Notes: a model not told the origin generated them from the letters alone. Shown: positions 8,161 to 16,182, counted from the stretch's first letter. The stretch is DNA of 44,919 nucleotides from Allofustis seminis DSM 15817 (GCF_000374325.1 NZ_KB894087.1:1-44919), one strand, 5' to 3'. Numbers and translations: made by a program.

Positions 8161-8631
8161 ATGATTCAATATATAAGAGTTGATGACCGATTATTACATG
8201 GGCAAATTGTTTCAAGTTGGCGTGGAAGTTTACATTTCGATGCTATTGTCTTAGTCAGTGAGGTGGCATCTAATGATCCACTTAGAAAAGCTGCTTTGAA
8301 ATTAGCAAAACCCGATGGTATTTTAATGGCAATAAAAAATACTGAGGAGGCGATTGAGCTTTTAAATAATCCGCTATTGAAAAGCAAAAAAGTATTTGTT
8401 ATTACAGATACCATTAAAGCGGCTTCTAAAGTGATTAGAAATATTGAGGATTCGGTAGTGTTAAATATTGGTGGAATTCAAAAAGATGAAAATAAAAAGC
8501 CGATTGTTTCCTTTGCTTATATTGATGAAAATGATAAAGCATTATTAGATCAATTAGATGATGAAGGTTATGAAATTGAGTTTCGATTAGTACCTACTGA
8601 TCAGAAAATAAAATATTCGGATGTGAAGTAA
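8161..8631 (+). CDS. PTS system mannose/fructose/sorbose-family EIIB component
   Basis: 156 residues. The family signature RVDDRLLHGQI near the N terminus holds the phospho-accepting histidine (His13). It takes phosphate from EIIA and gives it to the sugar bound by EIIC/EIID. The ribosome site AAGGAGG precedes the ATG. It is followed 13 bp later by EIIC. Confidence 0.94.
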   Translation: MIQYIRVDDRLLHGQIVSSWRGSLHFDAIVLVSEVASNDPLRKAALKLAKPDGILMAIKNTEEAIELLNNPLLKSKKVFVITDTIKAASKVIRNIEDSVVLNIGGIQKDENKKPIVSFAYIDENDKALLDQLDDEGYEIEFRLVPTDQKIKYSDVK

Positions 8632-8644
8632 GGAGGTTTTTTTT

Positions 8645-9430
8645 ATGAAAGAGGGATTATTAGTAGGACTTGCTGTTGCATTCATATGGTTCGTTGAAAA
8701 AATGTTAGGAACATCAATGGTCAATAGACCCATTGTTATTTCAAGTCTAGCAGGACTGGCACTTGGAGATCTTCATCAAGGCATTATTATTGGTGCCAGC
8801 TTAGAACTTGTTTTTATGGGTGCTATTCAAGTAGGTGCGGCAGTGCCTCCTGAATTGCTTGTTGGGACAGCATTAGGAACCGCTTTTGCAATTACGAGTG
8901 GTCAAGGAGCAGAAATTGCATTAACGTTAGGATTGCCTATTGCGATTTTAGCTCAGTCGTTGAAGGTTTTAGTATTTATTATTAGAAGCTGGTTTATGGA
9001 TTATGCAGTTTCACTTGCTAAAAAAGCGAATATTCGAGGAATGTTCTGGCTAAATATGGGGGGACTTCTTCTCCAATGTTCAATGTATTTTATTGTTGTC
9101 TTTTTAGCTTTATATTTTGGAGCACCCGTTGTTCAATCATTTGTTGAAAATATTCCAGAAACGTTAATGCATGGATTAGAAGTGGCTGGTAAATTATTAC
9201 CAGCTGTTGGGTTTGCGCTCATATTGCAACCGATGATGAACAAGCATAATTTTTTATATTTCATCCTAGGATTTGTAATGCTTTCTTATTTAGAGTTACC
9301 AATTATGGCAATTACTATTTTCGGAATTGTGCTAGCATTTGTCATTGTTTTTGAAGGAGAAAAAGCTTCTAACCAACATGACAATAATGGAGAAAATGAA
9401 GATGAATTGGAGGCGCTTTTCAATGACTGA
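8645..9430 (+). CDS. PTS system mannose-family EIIC component
   Basis: 261 residues, strongly hydrophobic with about seven membrane segments. The typical opening is seen (GTSMVNRPIVISSLAGLALGD) and the glycine-rich GAxLELVFMGAIQVGAA segment that lines the sugar path. With EIID it forms the membrane translocator. The C-terminal tail is acidic and cytoplasmic. Its last 8 bases overlap the EIID start. Confidence 0.94.
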   Translation: MKEGLLVGLAVAFIWFVEKMLGTSMVNRPIVISSLAGLALGDLHQGIIIGASLELVFMGAIQVGAAVPPELLVGTALGTAFAITSGQGAEIALTLGLPIAILAQSLKVLVFIIRSWFMDYAVSLAKKANIRGMFWLNMGGLLLQCSMYFIVVFLALYFGAPVVQSFVENIPETLMHGLEVAGKLLPAVGFALILQPMMNKHNFLYFILGFVMLSYLELPIMAITIFGIVLAFVIVFEGEKASNQHDNNGENEDELEALFND

Positions 9431-10244
9431 GAAATCAATGTATACAAAAGAAGAAAAAAAGCTTTTTAGAGAAATATTTTGGTCATCATTTTTACTTGAG
9501 AACTCCTATAATTATGAAAGACAACAGGCTTTAGGTTTTGCCATTGGAATGTGGCCTGCAATAAAGAGATTTTATAAAAATAAAGAAGAGCAAGGGAAAG
9601 CTCTTATCAGACATATGCAGATTTTTAACACTACACCACATGTTGTAACATTAATTACTGGAGTCGCATCAGCAATGGAAAAAGAAGCTGCAACCAGTCC
9701 TGATTTTGATTTGAGTTCTATTAATAGTGTAAAAGTATCATTAATGGGGCCACTGGCTGGGATAGGCGACTCATTCTTTTGGGGAACACTTCGAATAATT
9801 GCAACGGCAATTGCCATTCCTTTATGTGAACAAGGCAGTATATTAGGACCTCTCTTATTCTTGCTAGCCTTCAATATTCCTCATCTTTTAGTAAGATATT
9901 ATGGTGGAGTTTGGGGATATACCCTTGGAACATCTGTATTAGATAAAGCAACAGGCTCCTCACTCATGAATAAAGTGTCAAAAGCAGCAACGATTGTAGG
10001 GTTAATGGTTATAGGGGCAATGTCAGCAAGCATGGTTAATATGGAAATCACGACACAATTCACGCTAGGCGAAACGCCTTATTTGATTCAAGATTTTATT
10101 AACCAAATTATGCCAAATTTATTACCTCTCCTTTATACTTTATTTATGTATTGGCTGTTGGCACGTAGAAAACGAAACTCTACATTTCTTTTATTAGTGA
10201 CAATTGTTTTTGGTATAGCAGGTGCTTATTTAGGTATTTTATAA
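9423..10244 (+). CDS. PTS system mannose-family EIID component
   Basis: 273 residues from ATG 9423, which has the GGAGG site at 9409-9413 inside the EIIC gene. An upstream in-frame ATG (9339) would run far into EIIC and is rejected. Family marks include FWSSFLLENSYNYERQQALGFAIGMWPAIKRFY, the GPLAGIGDSFFWGTLR motif and a hydrophobic C terminus. EIID occurs only in the mannose family and completes the A-B-C-D set. Confidence 0.94.
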   Translation: MTEKSMYTKEEKKLFREIFWSSFLLENSYNYERQQALGFAIGMWPAIKRFYKNKEEQGKALIRHMQIFNTTPHVVTLITGVASAMEKEAATSPDFDLSSINSVKVSLMGPLAGIGDSFFWGTLRIIATAIAIPLCEQGSILGPLLFLLAFNIPHLLVRYYGGVWGYTLGTSVLDKATGSSLMNKVSKAATIVGLMVIGAMSASMVNMEITTQFTLGETPYLIQDFINQIMPNLLPLLYTLFMYWLLARRKRNSTFLLLVTIVFGIAGAYLGIL

Positions 10245-10262
10245 AATTTAAGGGGAGATTTT

Positions 10263-12110
10263 ATGTATGGCCTTTCTAACAGAGAAACATTGATTTTATG
10301 TTATTTGAATCCTGATAATTTTATAACTTCTAATAAACTCAGTGCGAATTTAAGTGTGACTGAGCGAACAATTGTAAATGACATCTCAAAATTAAAAATT
10401 TTCCTTAGAAAAATGGGAAATGATATTATTGCAAAACAAGGAATGGGGTACATACTAAAAAAGCTCTTAAATATAAATATTGATAAAAATCAAATGATCA
10501 AAAATAAAGATCTTATTTTGAACAATTATGATAGAGTAGCATATATCATCCATAAATTTATATTTATGGATGGTTTTGCTACTATTGATTCTCTTTGTGA
10601 TGAACTTTACATTAGTAAATCGACATTGAATAAAGCAATAAAAACTGTTAGGGAGCTTCTGTCTGACTTTGAATTAACATTAGAAGAATTGTCTCATCAT
10701 GGCTTAAAACTTAAAGGACCGGAATTTCAACGGCGAAAAGCAATTATTTATTTTTCGCAAGAAAGTTATTGGAAAAATTTATCGCATGAAGAGCAACATA
10801 TAAACTATTGGGGGAATGAAGTAGGACAAATTAGCTTATTGGTCAAGAAATATCTCTCACAACATAACATTTTACTTACAGATAAAAGCATAAAGCGATT
10901 TACTTATTATCTTATTTTAGCTATCAAAAGAAATGAGCATGCAAATAAATTAAAGCAATATATTTGTCAAAATAAACCGCAGAATTATGAATCAGAAGTT
11001 CGAGATATGGTAGCTTTCACTCAAAAGCTTTTAAATGAGCATCATCCCATAGATGCTTTGACAATTCAATATTTAATGTGTTACCTAGAAGGTTTGGAAG
11101 AGATTTCAACTATCAATGTAGAAATACTTAAACTTACACATGAAGTACTAGATGAAATACAACAAAATTTTAAAATCAGTTTTGAAGACAATCGTTATAT
11201 TATAGAATCGCTCTGTAAACTAATTGAATTTAGTTTAAAAATGACTAAGTTTGATATTTTTCAGTCAAAATCACTTATTCATGATTATTTTAGAAGATAT
11301 ATATTCGCCTCAAAAATTACAATTACTGCCCTTAATCAAATTTATAATGTGACAGGAATGAAAATTAGTGAAGAAGCTTTTGAATATTTTATTCCACTAT
11401 TTCAAACAGGGTTGAATATGATTTCTCAGGCAGAAGAAGATATTATTTTATATACGGGCAATGATATGATACAGGAAGGGTTTATTAAACAAGAATTGTT
11501 GAATAAGCATAATTTCAATTTAAAATTTATTAAACGATTAGAAGATCTTGATGCATGTTCAGAAGAAGATATTTTGATTTATACAAAAAATGTGATTCTT
11601 TCAAATGTAAAAACAAAATATCTTTTAAAATTTGATGATTTTAATAATTATAATGAATTTAACCTAGCGTTACAGCATTTGCGAGATAAGTCAAAGATCC
11701 AAAAATTGAATAAATATATTACGGCACATTCATTTTTAGAACTTTCAAGCTCAAAAAAAGTAGAAACTCAGGAACAAATTTATTCATACTTATATGAAAA
11801 TGACTACTTAAAAGATCATGCAAAAAATAATTTTGTTTATAGTGAAATAGGAAATGGATTGGTACATATTCAAGATTTGAAGAAATATATTAAAAAGAAT
11901 TTGTGCTTAATTGTAAAATTAAAAAAACCTATACTATGGGATAGAACAATGATTAGTGTACTCTTTTTAATTAAAACTAAAAAAGATGGTGATGAAGATT
12001 TATTTTATCTCTGTCATTTATTTTCCAAAATTGCGAATCATCCGAATGCATTAGAATATTTGAAAGATAACTTTCCTTTTTACAATTTATGGGATCTGCC
12101 AGGAATTTAG
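10263..12110 (+). CDS. PRD-domain transcriptional regulator of the PTS operon (MtlR/LicR-like)
   Basis: 615 residues. Order seen: an N-terminal HTH (about 5-55, SNKLSANLSVTERTIVNDISKL) and a second HTH-like segment (about 110-130, TIDSLCDELYISKSTLNKAI); two poorly conserved PRD-like helical regions (about 180-390); an EIIB-like segment; and a C-terminal EIIA(Fru/Mtl)-like segment (about 490-610) with a histidine in GNGLVHIQD. Such proteins sense PTS activity by phosphorylation and activate the neighbouring sugar operon. It follows EIID by 18 bp in the same direction, so it should be co-transcribed and self-amplifying. Very A+T-rich compared with the EII genes. Confidence 0.8.
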   Translation: MYGLSNRETLILCYLNPDNFITSNKLSANLSVTERTIVNDISKLKIFLRKMGNDIIAKQGMGYILKKLLNINIDKNQMIKNKDLILNNYDRVAYIIHKFIFMDGFATIDSLCDELYISKSTLNKAIKTVRELLSDFELTLEELSHHGLKLKGPEFQRRKAIIYFSQESYWKNLSHEEQHINYWGNEVGQISLLVKKYLSQHNILLTDKSIKRFTYYLILAIKRNEHANKLKQYICQNKPQNYESEVRDMVAFTQKLLNEHHPIDALTIQYLMCYLEGLEEISTINVEILKLTHEVLDEIQQNFKISFEDNRYIIESLCKLIEFSLKMTKFDIFQSKSLIHDYFRRYIFASKITITALNQIYNVTGMKISEEAFEYFIPLFQTGLNMISQAEEDIILYTGNDMIQEGFIKQELLNKHNFNLKFIKRLEDLDACSEEDILIYTKNVILSNVKTKYLLKFDDFNNYNEFNLALQHLRDKSKIQKLNKYITAHSFLELSSSKKVETQEQIYSYLYENDYLKDHAKNNFVYSEIGNGLVHIQDLKKYIKKNLCLIVKLKKPILWDRTMISVLFLIKTKKDGDEDLFYLCHLFSKIANHPNALEYLKDNFPFYNLWDLPGI

Positions 12111-12196
12111 GAAAAACACAAAAAATTATTTTTGAAATATAGCATTTGAAGAGTAAATAATTTTTTATTCAATGGTTAATTAAAAAATTGCATAAT

Positions 12197-12226
12197 AAAA
12201 AGCCGCTTAAATAGCGGCTTTTTGTG
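12197..12226 (+). terminator. Terminator after the PTS operon
   Basis: AAAAAGCCGCT, 5-nt loop, AGCGGCTTTTT. Symmetric, so it can also stop leftward transcription from the prophage integrase. Confidence 0.93.
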
Positions 12227-12245
12227 TTTTATTATGGAGATAATC
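12197..12245 (+). repeat. 49-bp direct repeat, right copy
   Basis: Second copy of the terminator plus TTATGGAGATAATC flank (see 6515-6563). Directly after it the sequence becomes prophage, with the integrase stop 71 bp further on, so the prophage left attachment site probably lies in or near this copy; the core cannot be defined without the right junction. Confidence 0.8.
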
Positions 12246-12316
12246 GGGCTCTATAAAACTTTTTATAAATGTTGTTATATCAACGTTTTTATAGATTTTT
12301 CTATAAATTTGTTACG

Positions 12317-13444
12317 TTATTTGTTACGTTCCACATATTCCGCAAAACTTTTTCCGAAGTTTTCTGCACTGGCTTTTGTAACATGAGTATAAATGTTCAT
12401 CGTGGTCGTGGCGTTAGAATGCCCCAAGCGTTGCTGCACGTTTTTGATGGTAGCTCCTGCTTCAAACGCGATGCTTGCGTGTGTGTGGCGCAAGCCATGA
12501 ATTTTTATAGGTGGAATGTGTGCTTGTGCTGCAATCTGTAGCAACCATTTTCTGGGCATGCTATCAGAAAGTAATTTTTCATCAGAGCAAGTGAACACAT
12601 AATCGTTTAATTGATATTTTTTTAATTGTTCAAGTATTTGAATCGTTTTATGGTCTAAAGAAACTGTTCGAAAGCTAGAGAGATTTTTAGGTTCTTTGAT
12701 ATAAACTTCTGAAATACCGTTTTTGCCCATTTTTCTTGAAATGCCTTGGCTAATTGACACTTTGCATGTTTCAAAATTTACATTTTTCCACGTTAACGCG
12801 ATGGCTTCTCCTTTGCGTAATCCTCCGAAAATTAAAAGTCTAAAAAAAGCTTGCTGCTGAAGGCTTTTATTTTCTAATACTTCTAAAAACTTGCGCAATT
12901 CTTCTTTTTCATAGAAAAGTTTTTTACTTTCTTTGATAGGCGGTTTGGGGATGGTGATTAATTCAGAGGGGTTATTGTGAACGATTGAATGCTTGAGTGC
13001 ATATCTAAAAATTCTTTTGATGGCAGAGGCCCATCGTCTGCATTTTTGAAAGTTTTTCCATTGATTAATAATTTTTTGAAGATCTGTAGCGGTTATTTTT
13101 CGTATTTTAAAATGACCGAGCGCTGGCAAAATACGATTTTCAAACATTTTTGTCGTAGAAAGATAAGTCGAGGCCGCAACCGTATTTTTATACTCGTCAT
13201 TCCACAAGTGATATACTTCTTCAAAAGTGTAGTTGTCAGTATCCTGTGTACTATCAAAATATTTACCCGCCACAACTTTTGCTTCGGTGTTTTTCAGCCA
13301 CAACGTTGCTTCACGTTTGGTTTTAAATCCCGATCGATTGGTCCGCTTTTGTTTTCCAGTCTTTGGATCCACCCCAAGATATACCCCTTGAACTTTCCAC
13401 CGAGTTTCGCCGCTTTTCAGTTGATATTTTTCGGGTTGTGCCAT
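12317..13444 (-). CDS. int: Prophage integrase (tyrosine recombinase)
   Basis: 375 residues, usual size for a phage Int. The N-terminal arm-DNA-binding domain has the AP2-like WKVQGVYLGVDPKTGKQKRTNRSGFKTK-type pattern, a SAM-like core-binding domain spans about 65-165, and the catalytic domain shows Arg in FGGLRKGEA, the HxxR box HGLRHTHAS, and GHSNATTTMNIYTHV with the active tyrosine. It reads outward to the left prophage end, the standard arrangement with attL downstream of the gene. Shine-Dalgarno GAAAGGAG precedes the ATG. Confidence 0.96.
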   Translation of the reverse strand: MAQPEKYQLKSGETRWKVQGVYLGVDPKTGKQKRTNRSGFKTKREATLWLKNTEAKVVAGKYFDSTQDTDNYTFEEVYHLWNDEYKNTVAASTYLSTTKMFENRILPALGHFKIRKITATDLQKIINQWKNFQKCRRWASAIKRIFRYALKHSIVHNNPSELITIPKPPIKESKKLFYEKEELRKFLEVLENKSLQQQAFFRLLIFGGLRKGEAIALTWKNVNFETCKVSISQGISRKMGKNGISEVYIKEPKNLSSFRTVSLDHKTIQILEQLKKYQLNDYVFTCSDEKLLSDSMPRKWLLQIAAQAHIPPIKIHGLRHTHASIAFEAGATIKNVQQRLGHSNATTTMNIYTHVTKASAENFGKSFAEYVERNK

Positions 13445-13512
13445 GAAATAAACTCCTTTCTATGATATAATGAATATTATAAAGAGCCCTTTTAAAAGGG
13501 TGATTTTGGTAT

Positions 13513-13560
13513 AAACACACGCGATTTGCTGGGGAGCAGGGCGTGTGTTTTTGTTTTTTT
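13513..13560 (+). terminator. Rightward-facing terminator in front of int
   Basis: AAACACACGC (13513-13522) pairs with GCGTGTGTTT (13541-13550), with an inner TGCT/AGCA stem, then a T-rich tail on the plus strand only. No rightward gene ends here, so it has no obvious client. Confidence 0.7.
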
Positions 13561-13673
13561 ATAGTGAAGTGAAACGGCAAATGTTTCACTTCGCCATTTC
13601 ATAGTGAAGTAAAAGCCAGAATACTTCACTATTGTTTCATATAGTGAAGTGAAACCGTTTTCGACTTCACTAT
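13561..13673. repeat. Three palindromes spaced exactly 40 bp apart
   Basis: The word ATAGTGAAGT begins at 13561, 13601 and 13641. Each copy is followed by its reverse complement: GAAGTGAAAC/GTTTCACTTC (13566-13575, 13583-13592), ATAGTGAAGT/ACTTCACTAT (13601-13610, 13623-13632) and again (13641-13650, 13664-13673). The set lies between the small RNA terminator and int. It may be a multi-site protein-binding region or structured RNA; no known family is recognised. Confidence 0.85.
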
Positions 13674-13699
13674 GATAATTTATTGGATAATTTGTAATA

Positions 13700-13774
13700 A
13701 AAAAAGCCGACACCTAACATGTGTCGGCACAACCCGTGGGTTACACGAGCCAAGGGCGAACCTTGTTTCCTCAT
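13700..13774 (-). ncRNA. Small structured RNA, about 75 nt, with own promoter and terminator
   Basis: Read leftward, a start near 13773 gives a transcript with three hairpins: CAAGG-uucgc-CCUUG (13765-13751), AACCC-ac-GGGUU (13742-13731) and GCCGACAC-auguuag-GUGUCGGC (13728-13706) followed by seven U, a textbook Rho-independent terminator. A near-consensus promoter lies directly upstream (13780-13808). No open reading frame of note is present. It sits between the DUF1828 gene and int in the lysogeny arm. I cannot assign it to an RNA family from memory. Confidence 0.75.
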
Positions 13775-13779
13775 AAAAA

Positions 13780-13808
13780 AATATACTACATTTTAATAAG
13801 GTAGTCAA
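13780..13808 (-). promoter_or_regulatory. Promoter of the small RNA
   Basis: On the reverse strand TTGACT (13808-13803), exactly 17 bp, TATATT (13785-13780), placing the start near 13773. Confidence 0.8.
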
Positions 13809-13872
13809 CACATTTAGAGATTACAACGGTGAAGAGAAAACATTTTCTGAATAGCTACTAATAGTTTTTGAT

Positions 13873-14655
13873 TTAGGCCGCAAATTCATTTTCAATTGTT
13901 TTCTTATCATTGAAGTTCACTACTTTAATATTATAATTTTCTAAAGCTAATTTATAATCGTCTGAAAGATTATTAAAGCCATCTTCGCTTATAATAATTC
14001 TTAACTCCTCATTGTCATTATAATTAGATTTTCTTACTTCAACTGTATCCAGCCAGCTTGCTAGTATGCTTTCAACTTGAGATTTATTAATAGTTCTAAA
14101 AACTTTCACTAATTTTGTTTTACCATTTGAGTGGAACGCATAATTAAACTTGTGATTTAAATGTGATTTACCGGCTAAATTAAACTCTGGTAAAAAAATA
14201 TATTTTTGGTTGTTAGTATTAAAGTAATCTTTAACGTCGTCAAAAAATTGTTGATAAACATTCTTTTGGGATAAATAAGTTAAATCATAAATTGAAAGTA
14301 AAAGTTGTGTCATGTCATGAATAGCTTGTCCTAATTCATTGGTGATCGTTATCTTGTAAATCTCATTCTCTTTATTAATACTAAAGCCATAGTAATTTAT
14401 TTTTGAATCAAGCAATTCCCGTCTTTTATTTTTTTTATTTAAATTAATATCTTGAAGATTCATGTCCCAATATGTGTATCCATTATCTGTAATAATATAT
14501 TTTTTCCCGTCTGCTCTAACTTCAAAGGAAATGCTTTCTCCTGTAGAATTTATAAAAGGGGTCACCACCTCAGTTTTTTGCCCTTTTGTTTTAGGAATTT
14601 GTGTGTTTTTTTCAATAAATTTCATATAACTTTCCTTAATCGCTAATGCATCCAT
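13873..14655 (-). CDS. DUF1828/DUF1829 domain protein
   Basis: 260 residues. The N-terminal half has the DUF1828 pattern (TPFINSTGESISFEV, then KKYIITDNGYTYWDM at about 40-60); the C-terminal half (about 130-255) resembles DUF1829, with a beta-rich stretch ending in SWLDTVEVRKSNYND. Function is not established for these domains. The ATG at 14655 has the AAGGGGG site 8 bases upstream; the longer in-frame start would include that site. It follows the DUF6978-like gene by 59 bp in the leftward lysogeny arm, the usual slot for superinfection-exclusion or defence genes. Confidence 0.75.
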   Translation of the reverse strand: MDALAIKESYMKFIEKNTQIPKTKGQKTEVVTPFINSTGESISFEVRADGKKYIITDNGYTYWDMNLQDINLNKKNKRRELLDSKINYYGFSINKENEIYKITITNELGQAIHDMTQLLLSIYDLTYLSQKNVYQQFFDDVKDYFNTNNQKYIFLPEFNLAGKSHLNHKFNYAFHSNGKTKLVKVFRTINKSQVESILASWLDTVEVRKSNYNDNEELRIIISEDGFNNLSDDYKLALENYNIKVVNFNDKKTIENEFAA

Positions 14656-14714
14656 GAATAACACCCCCTTCATATTTATAGTATACATTAAATAAAATAG
14701 TTTTATGATTTAAT

Positions 14715-15191
14715 TTAGACCAACAAATCTGTTTGGATGTTAATATTTAACAAGCCATTGTATTCAGTGTTTAAAAACTTAAGTACTTCTTTTAATAATA
14801 AAATAAAGTTATTAATACTATAAATATTTGCGTATGGCAAAGAATGAGCTTTCATATAGGTTGCTCCATCAGCTTTGTTAAAATACTCTTCTTCAGAAAA
14901 GATGTTTATACGTAGGCCTGCAACCTTTTCTTGGTTAGAATTTTTATGGAAGTTGTTGTCGATATTAACTCTAATTAAATTGATATTATTTTTAGCTTCC
15001 CTGAAATTAATTGTTTTTCTGTAATCTGAGAAAAAGTAATTCAAAATAAAAGGATAGCCATTATTGCCCAGTATTTTAATTTCTCCAGTTTCCTTATGAG
15101 ATGTAAAAGTTTTATCGATTTTTTTCTCGAGACTTTTTACTAACTTTATAAGTTCTTCAGCTTGTTGATCATTTATTGCTAAGGACTTCAA
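14715..15191 (-). CDS. DUF6978-like protein, partner of the DUF1828 gene
   Basis: 158 residues, no membrane segment, N-terminal amphipathic helix (QQAEELIKLVKSLEKKIDK) then a mixed alpha/beta body. It resembles proteins labelled DUF6978 that sit beside DUF1828 genes; I hold that assignment with moderate confidence. The likely start is TTG 15191, which is correctly spaced from GAAGGTGA; a GTG at 15200 overlaps that site. With the next gene it forms a two-gene unit in the lysogenic-conversion position. Function unknown. Confidence 0.6.
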   Translation of the reverse strand: MKSLAINDQQAEELIKLVKSLEKKIDKTFTSHKETGEIKILGNNGYPFILNYFFSDYRKTINFREAKNNINLIRVNIDNNFHKNSNQEKVAGLRINIFSEEEYFNKADGATYMKAHSLPYANIYSINNFILLLKEVLKFLNTEYNGLLNINIQTDLLV

Positions 15192-15238
15192 TTTTTTCAC
15201 CTTCTATATTATGAATTTAACTTTTATAAAATCATAAA

Positions 15239-15448
15239 CTAATCAATTCGTTCAAATACCATAGTGGCTTGAATTCTGTCTCCACCGCCGAAACCTTTTG
15301 AACCTCCATTGGTAGTAGAAATAGTGTGTAGTCGATATCCTTTTTCAGCTTGCTGATTAATAACATCTTCAAGCTCTGTTAAGTTTTTTGAATTCACACC
15401 AAAAAATTTCTCTTTTAAAACAACTTGTAATACGACGTATTTTTGCAT
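15239..15448 (-). CDS. DUF4177 domain protein
   Basis: 69 residues with the DUF4177 pattern: an initial beta strand (YVVLQVVLKEKFF), a helix (LEDVINQQAEKGYRLHTIST) and a final beta strand with MVFER. Small cytoplasmic protein common in Firmicutes and their phages; function unknown. Shine-Dalgarno GAAAGGAG. It lies 20 bp after the repressor stop, so it is probably transcribed with cI during lysogeny. Confidence 0.85.
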   Translation of the reverse strand: MQKYVVLQVVLKEKFFGVNSKNLTELEDVINQQAEKGYRLHTISTTNGGSKGFGGGDRIQATMVFERID

Positions 15449-15468
15449 AGTTATGCTCCTTTCAAAAA

Positions 15469-16182
15469 TTAAATAATTACTTTCCCTAAAATCTTAAAGT
15501 CGTCTTTCTCTTGAATGACCAGATCTTCATATTTCTCATTCAGCGACTGTAAACGAACTTCACCATTTGTTTTGAATCTCTTCATTGTAATCCCACCGTT
15601 CACTGCAAAAACGCCCAATTCGCCATTTTCAAGCACGGGCTGGGGTTTGTATTCGATAATATCGCCATCAAAAAAATCGGGTTCCATGGAGTCGCCGTTG
15701 ACCATGAGGCGGATGGTTTCTAAGCCGACAAAAGGAACGGGTTGTTGTCCGACAAGGGGTTCGCCTGCAGCCGTCTGCCCCACCACGTAGTCCGCATAAT
15801 GTTCTTCCAGTCGCTGCTGCTCCAATTGATGTTCTGCGAAGTGGTAAACTTTTTCTTGACGATATTCAGAGAGTAGTTCTGAGACATCGTTGATTTTTTG
15901 AAGAGTGGAAGACTTAGAATTATTTTTACTTTCAGAATTATCCAGTGATACTAATTGGTCACCATCAAGGGATATTATCAAATCATCAAAATCCATATTC
16001 ATTGCATTTGCCAATTTATGAATAGTCGTAATTGAAGGAATAACTGGGTCGCCAGAATTAGGGTTTTTATTTCTTTCTAGAACTGAAATATAAGCACGAC
16101 TTAAGTCGCTCAATTCTGCAAAATCTCTCATATTAATATTATGTTTTGTTCTATATTGCTTAATTATTTCACCTAGGTGCAT
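15469..16182 (-). CDS. CI-like phage repressor with S24 self-cleavage domain
   Basis: 237 residues. Xre-type HTH at about 5-60 (MRDFAELSDLSRAYISVLERN), a linker, then a LexA/S24 peptidase domain from about 140. The predicted cleavage site is the Ala-Gly in GQTAAGEP; the nucleophile is Ser in VNGDSMEPDF and the general base Lys in GGITMKRF. It should be inactivated by RecA after DNA damage, so the prophage is likely SOS-inducible. The ATG at 16182 follows AAGGAAG at good distance; the upstream in-frame ATG would span the operator. First gene of the leftward lysogeny operon. Confidence 0.92.
   Translation of the reverse strand: MHLGEIIKQYRTKHNINMRDFAELSDLSRAYISVLERNKNPNSGDPVIPSITTIHKLANAMNMDFDDLIISLDGDQLVSLDNSESKNNSKSSTLQKINDVSELLSEYRQEKVYHFAEHQLEQQRLEEHYADYVVGQTAAGEPLVGQQPVPFVGLETIRLMVNGDSMEPDFFDGDIIEYKPQPVLENGELGVFAVNGGITMKRFKTNGEVRLQSLNEKYEDLVIQEKDDFKILGKVII

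Noticed and set aside
12989-13465. Rightward 158-codon reading frame opposite int
   Set aside because: Lies wholly antisense to a clear integrase, is rich in Phe/Cys as expected for a shadow frame, and lacks a ribosome site.
13561-13673. CRISPR array
   Set aside because: Only three units, each itself palindromic with 40-bp period and no distinct spacers, and no cas genes in the window.
13700-13774. Attenuator or 3' end of the DUF1828 mRNA only
   Set aside because: A near-consensus promoter with exact 17-bp spacing lies between the DUF1828 stop and the structure, so an independent RNA is more likely, although mRNA read-through into it is still possible.
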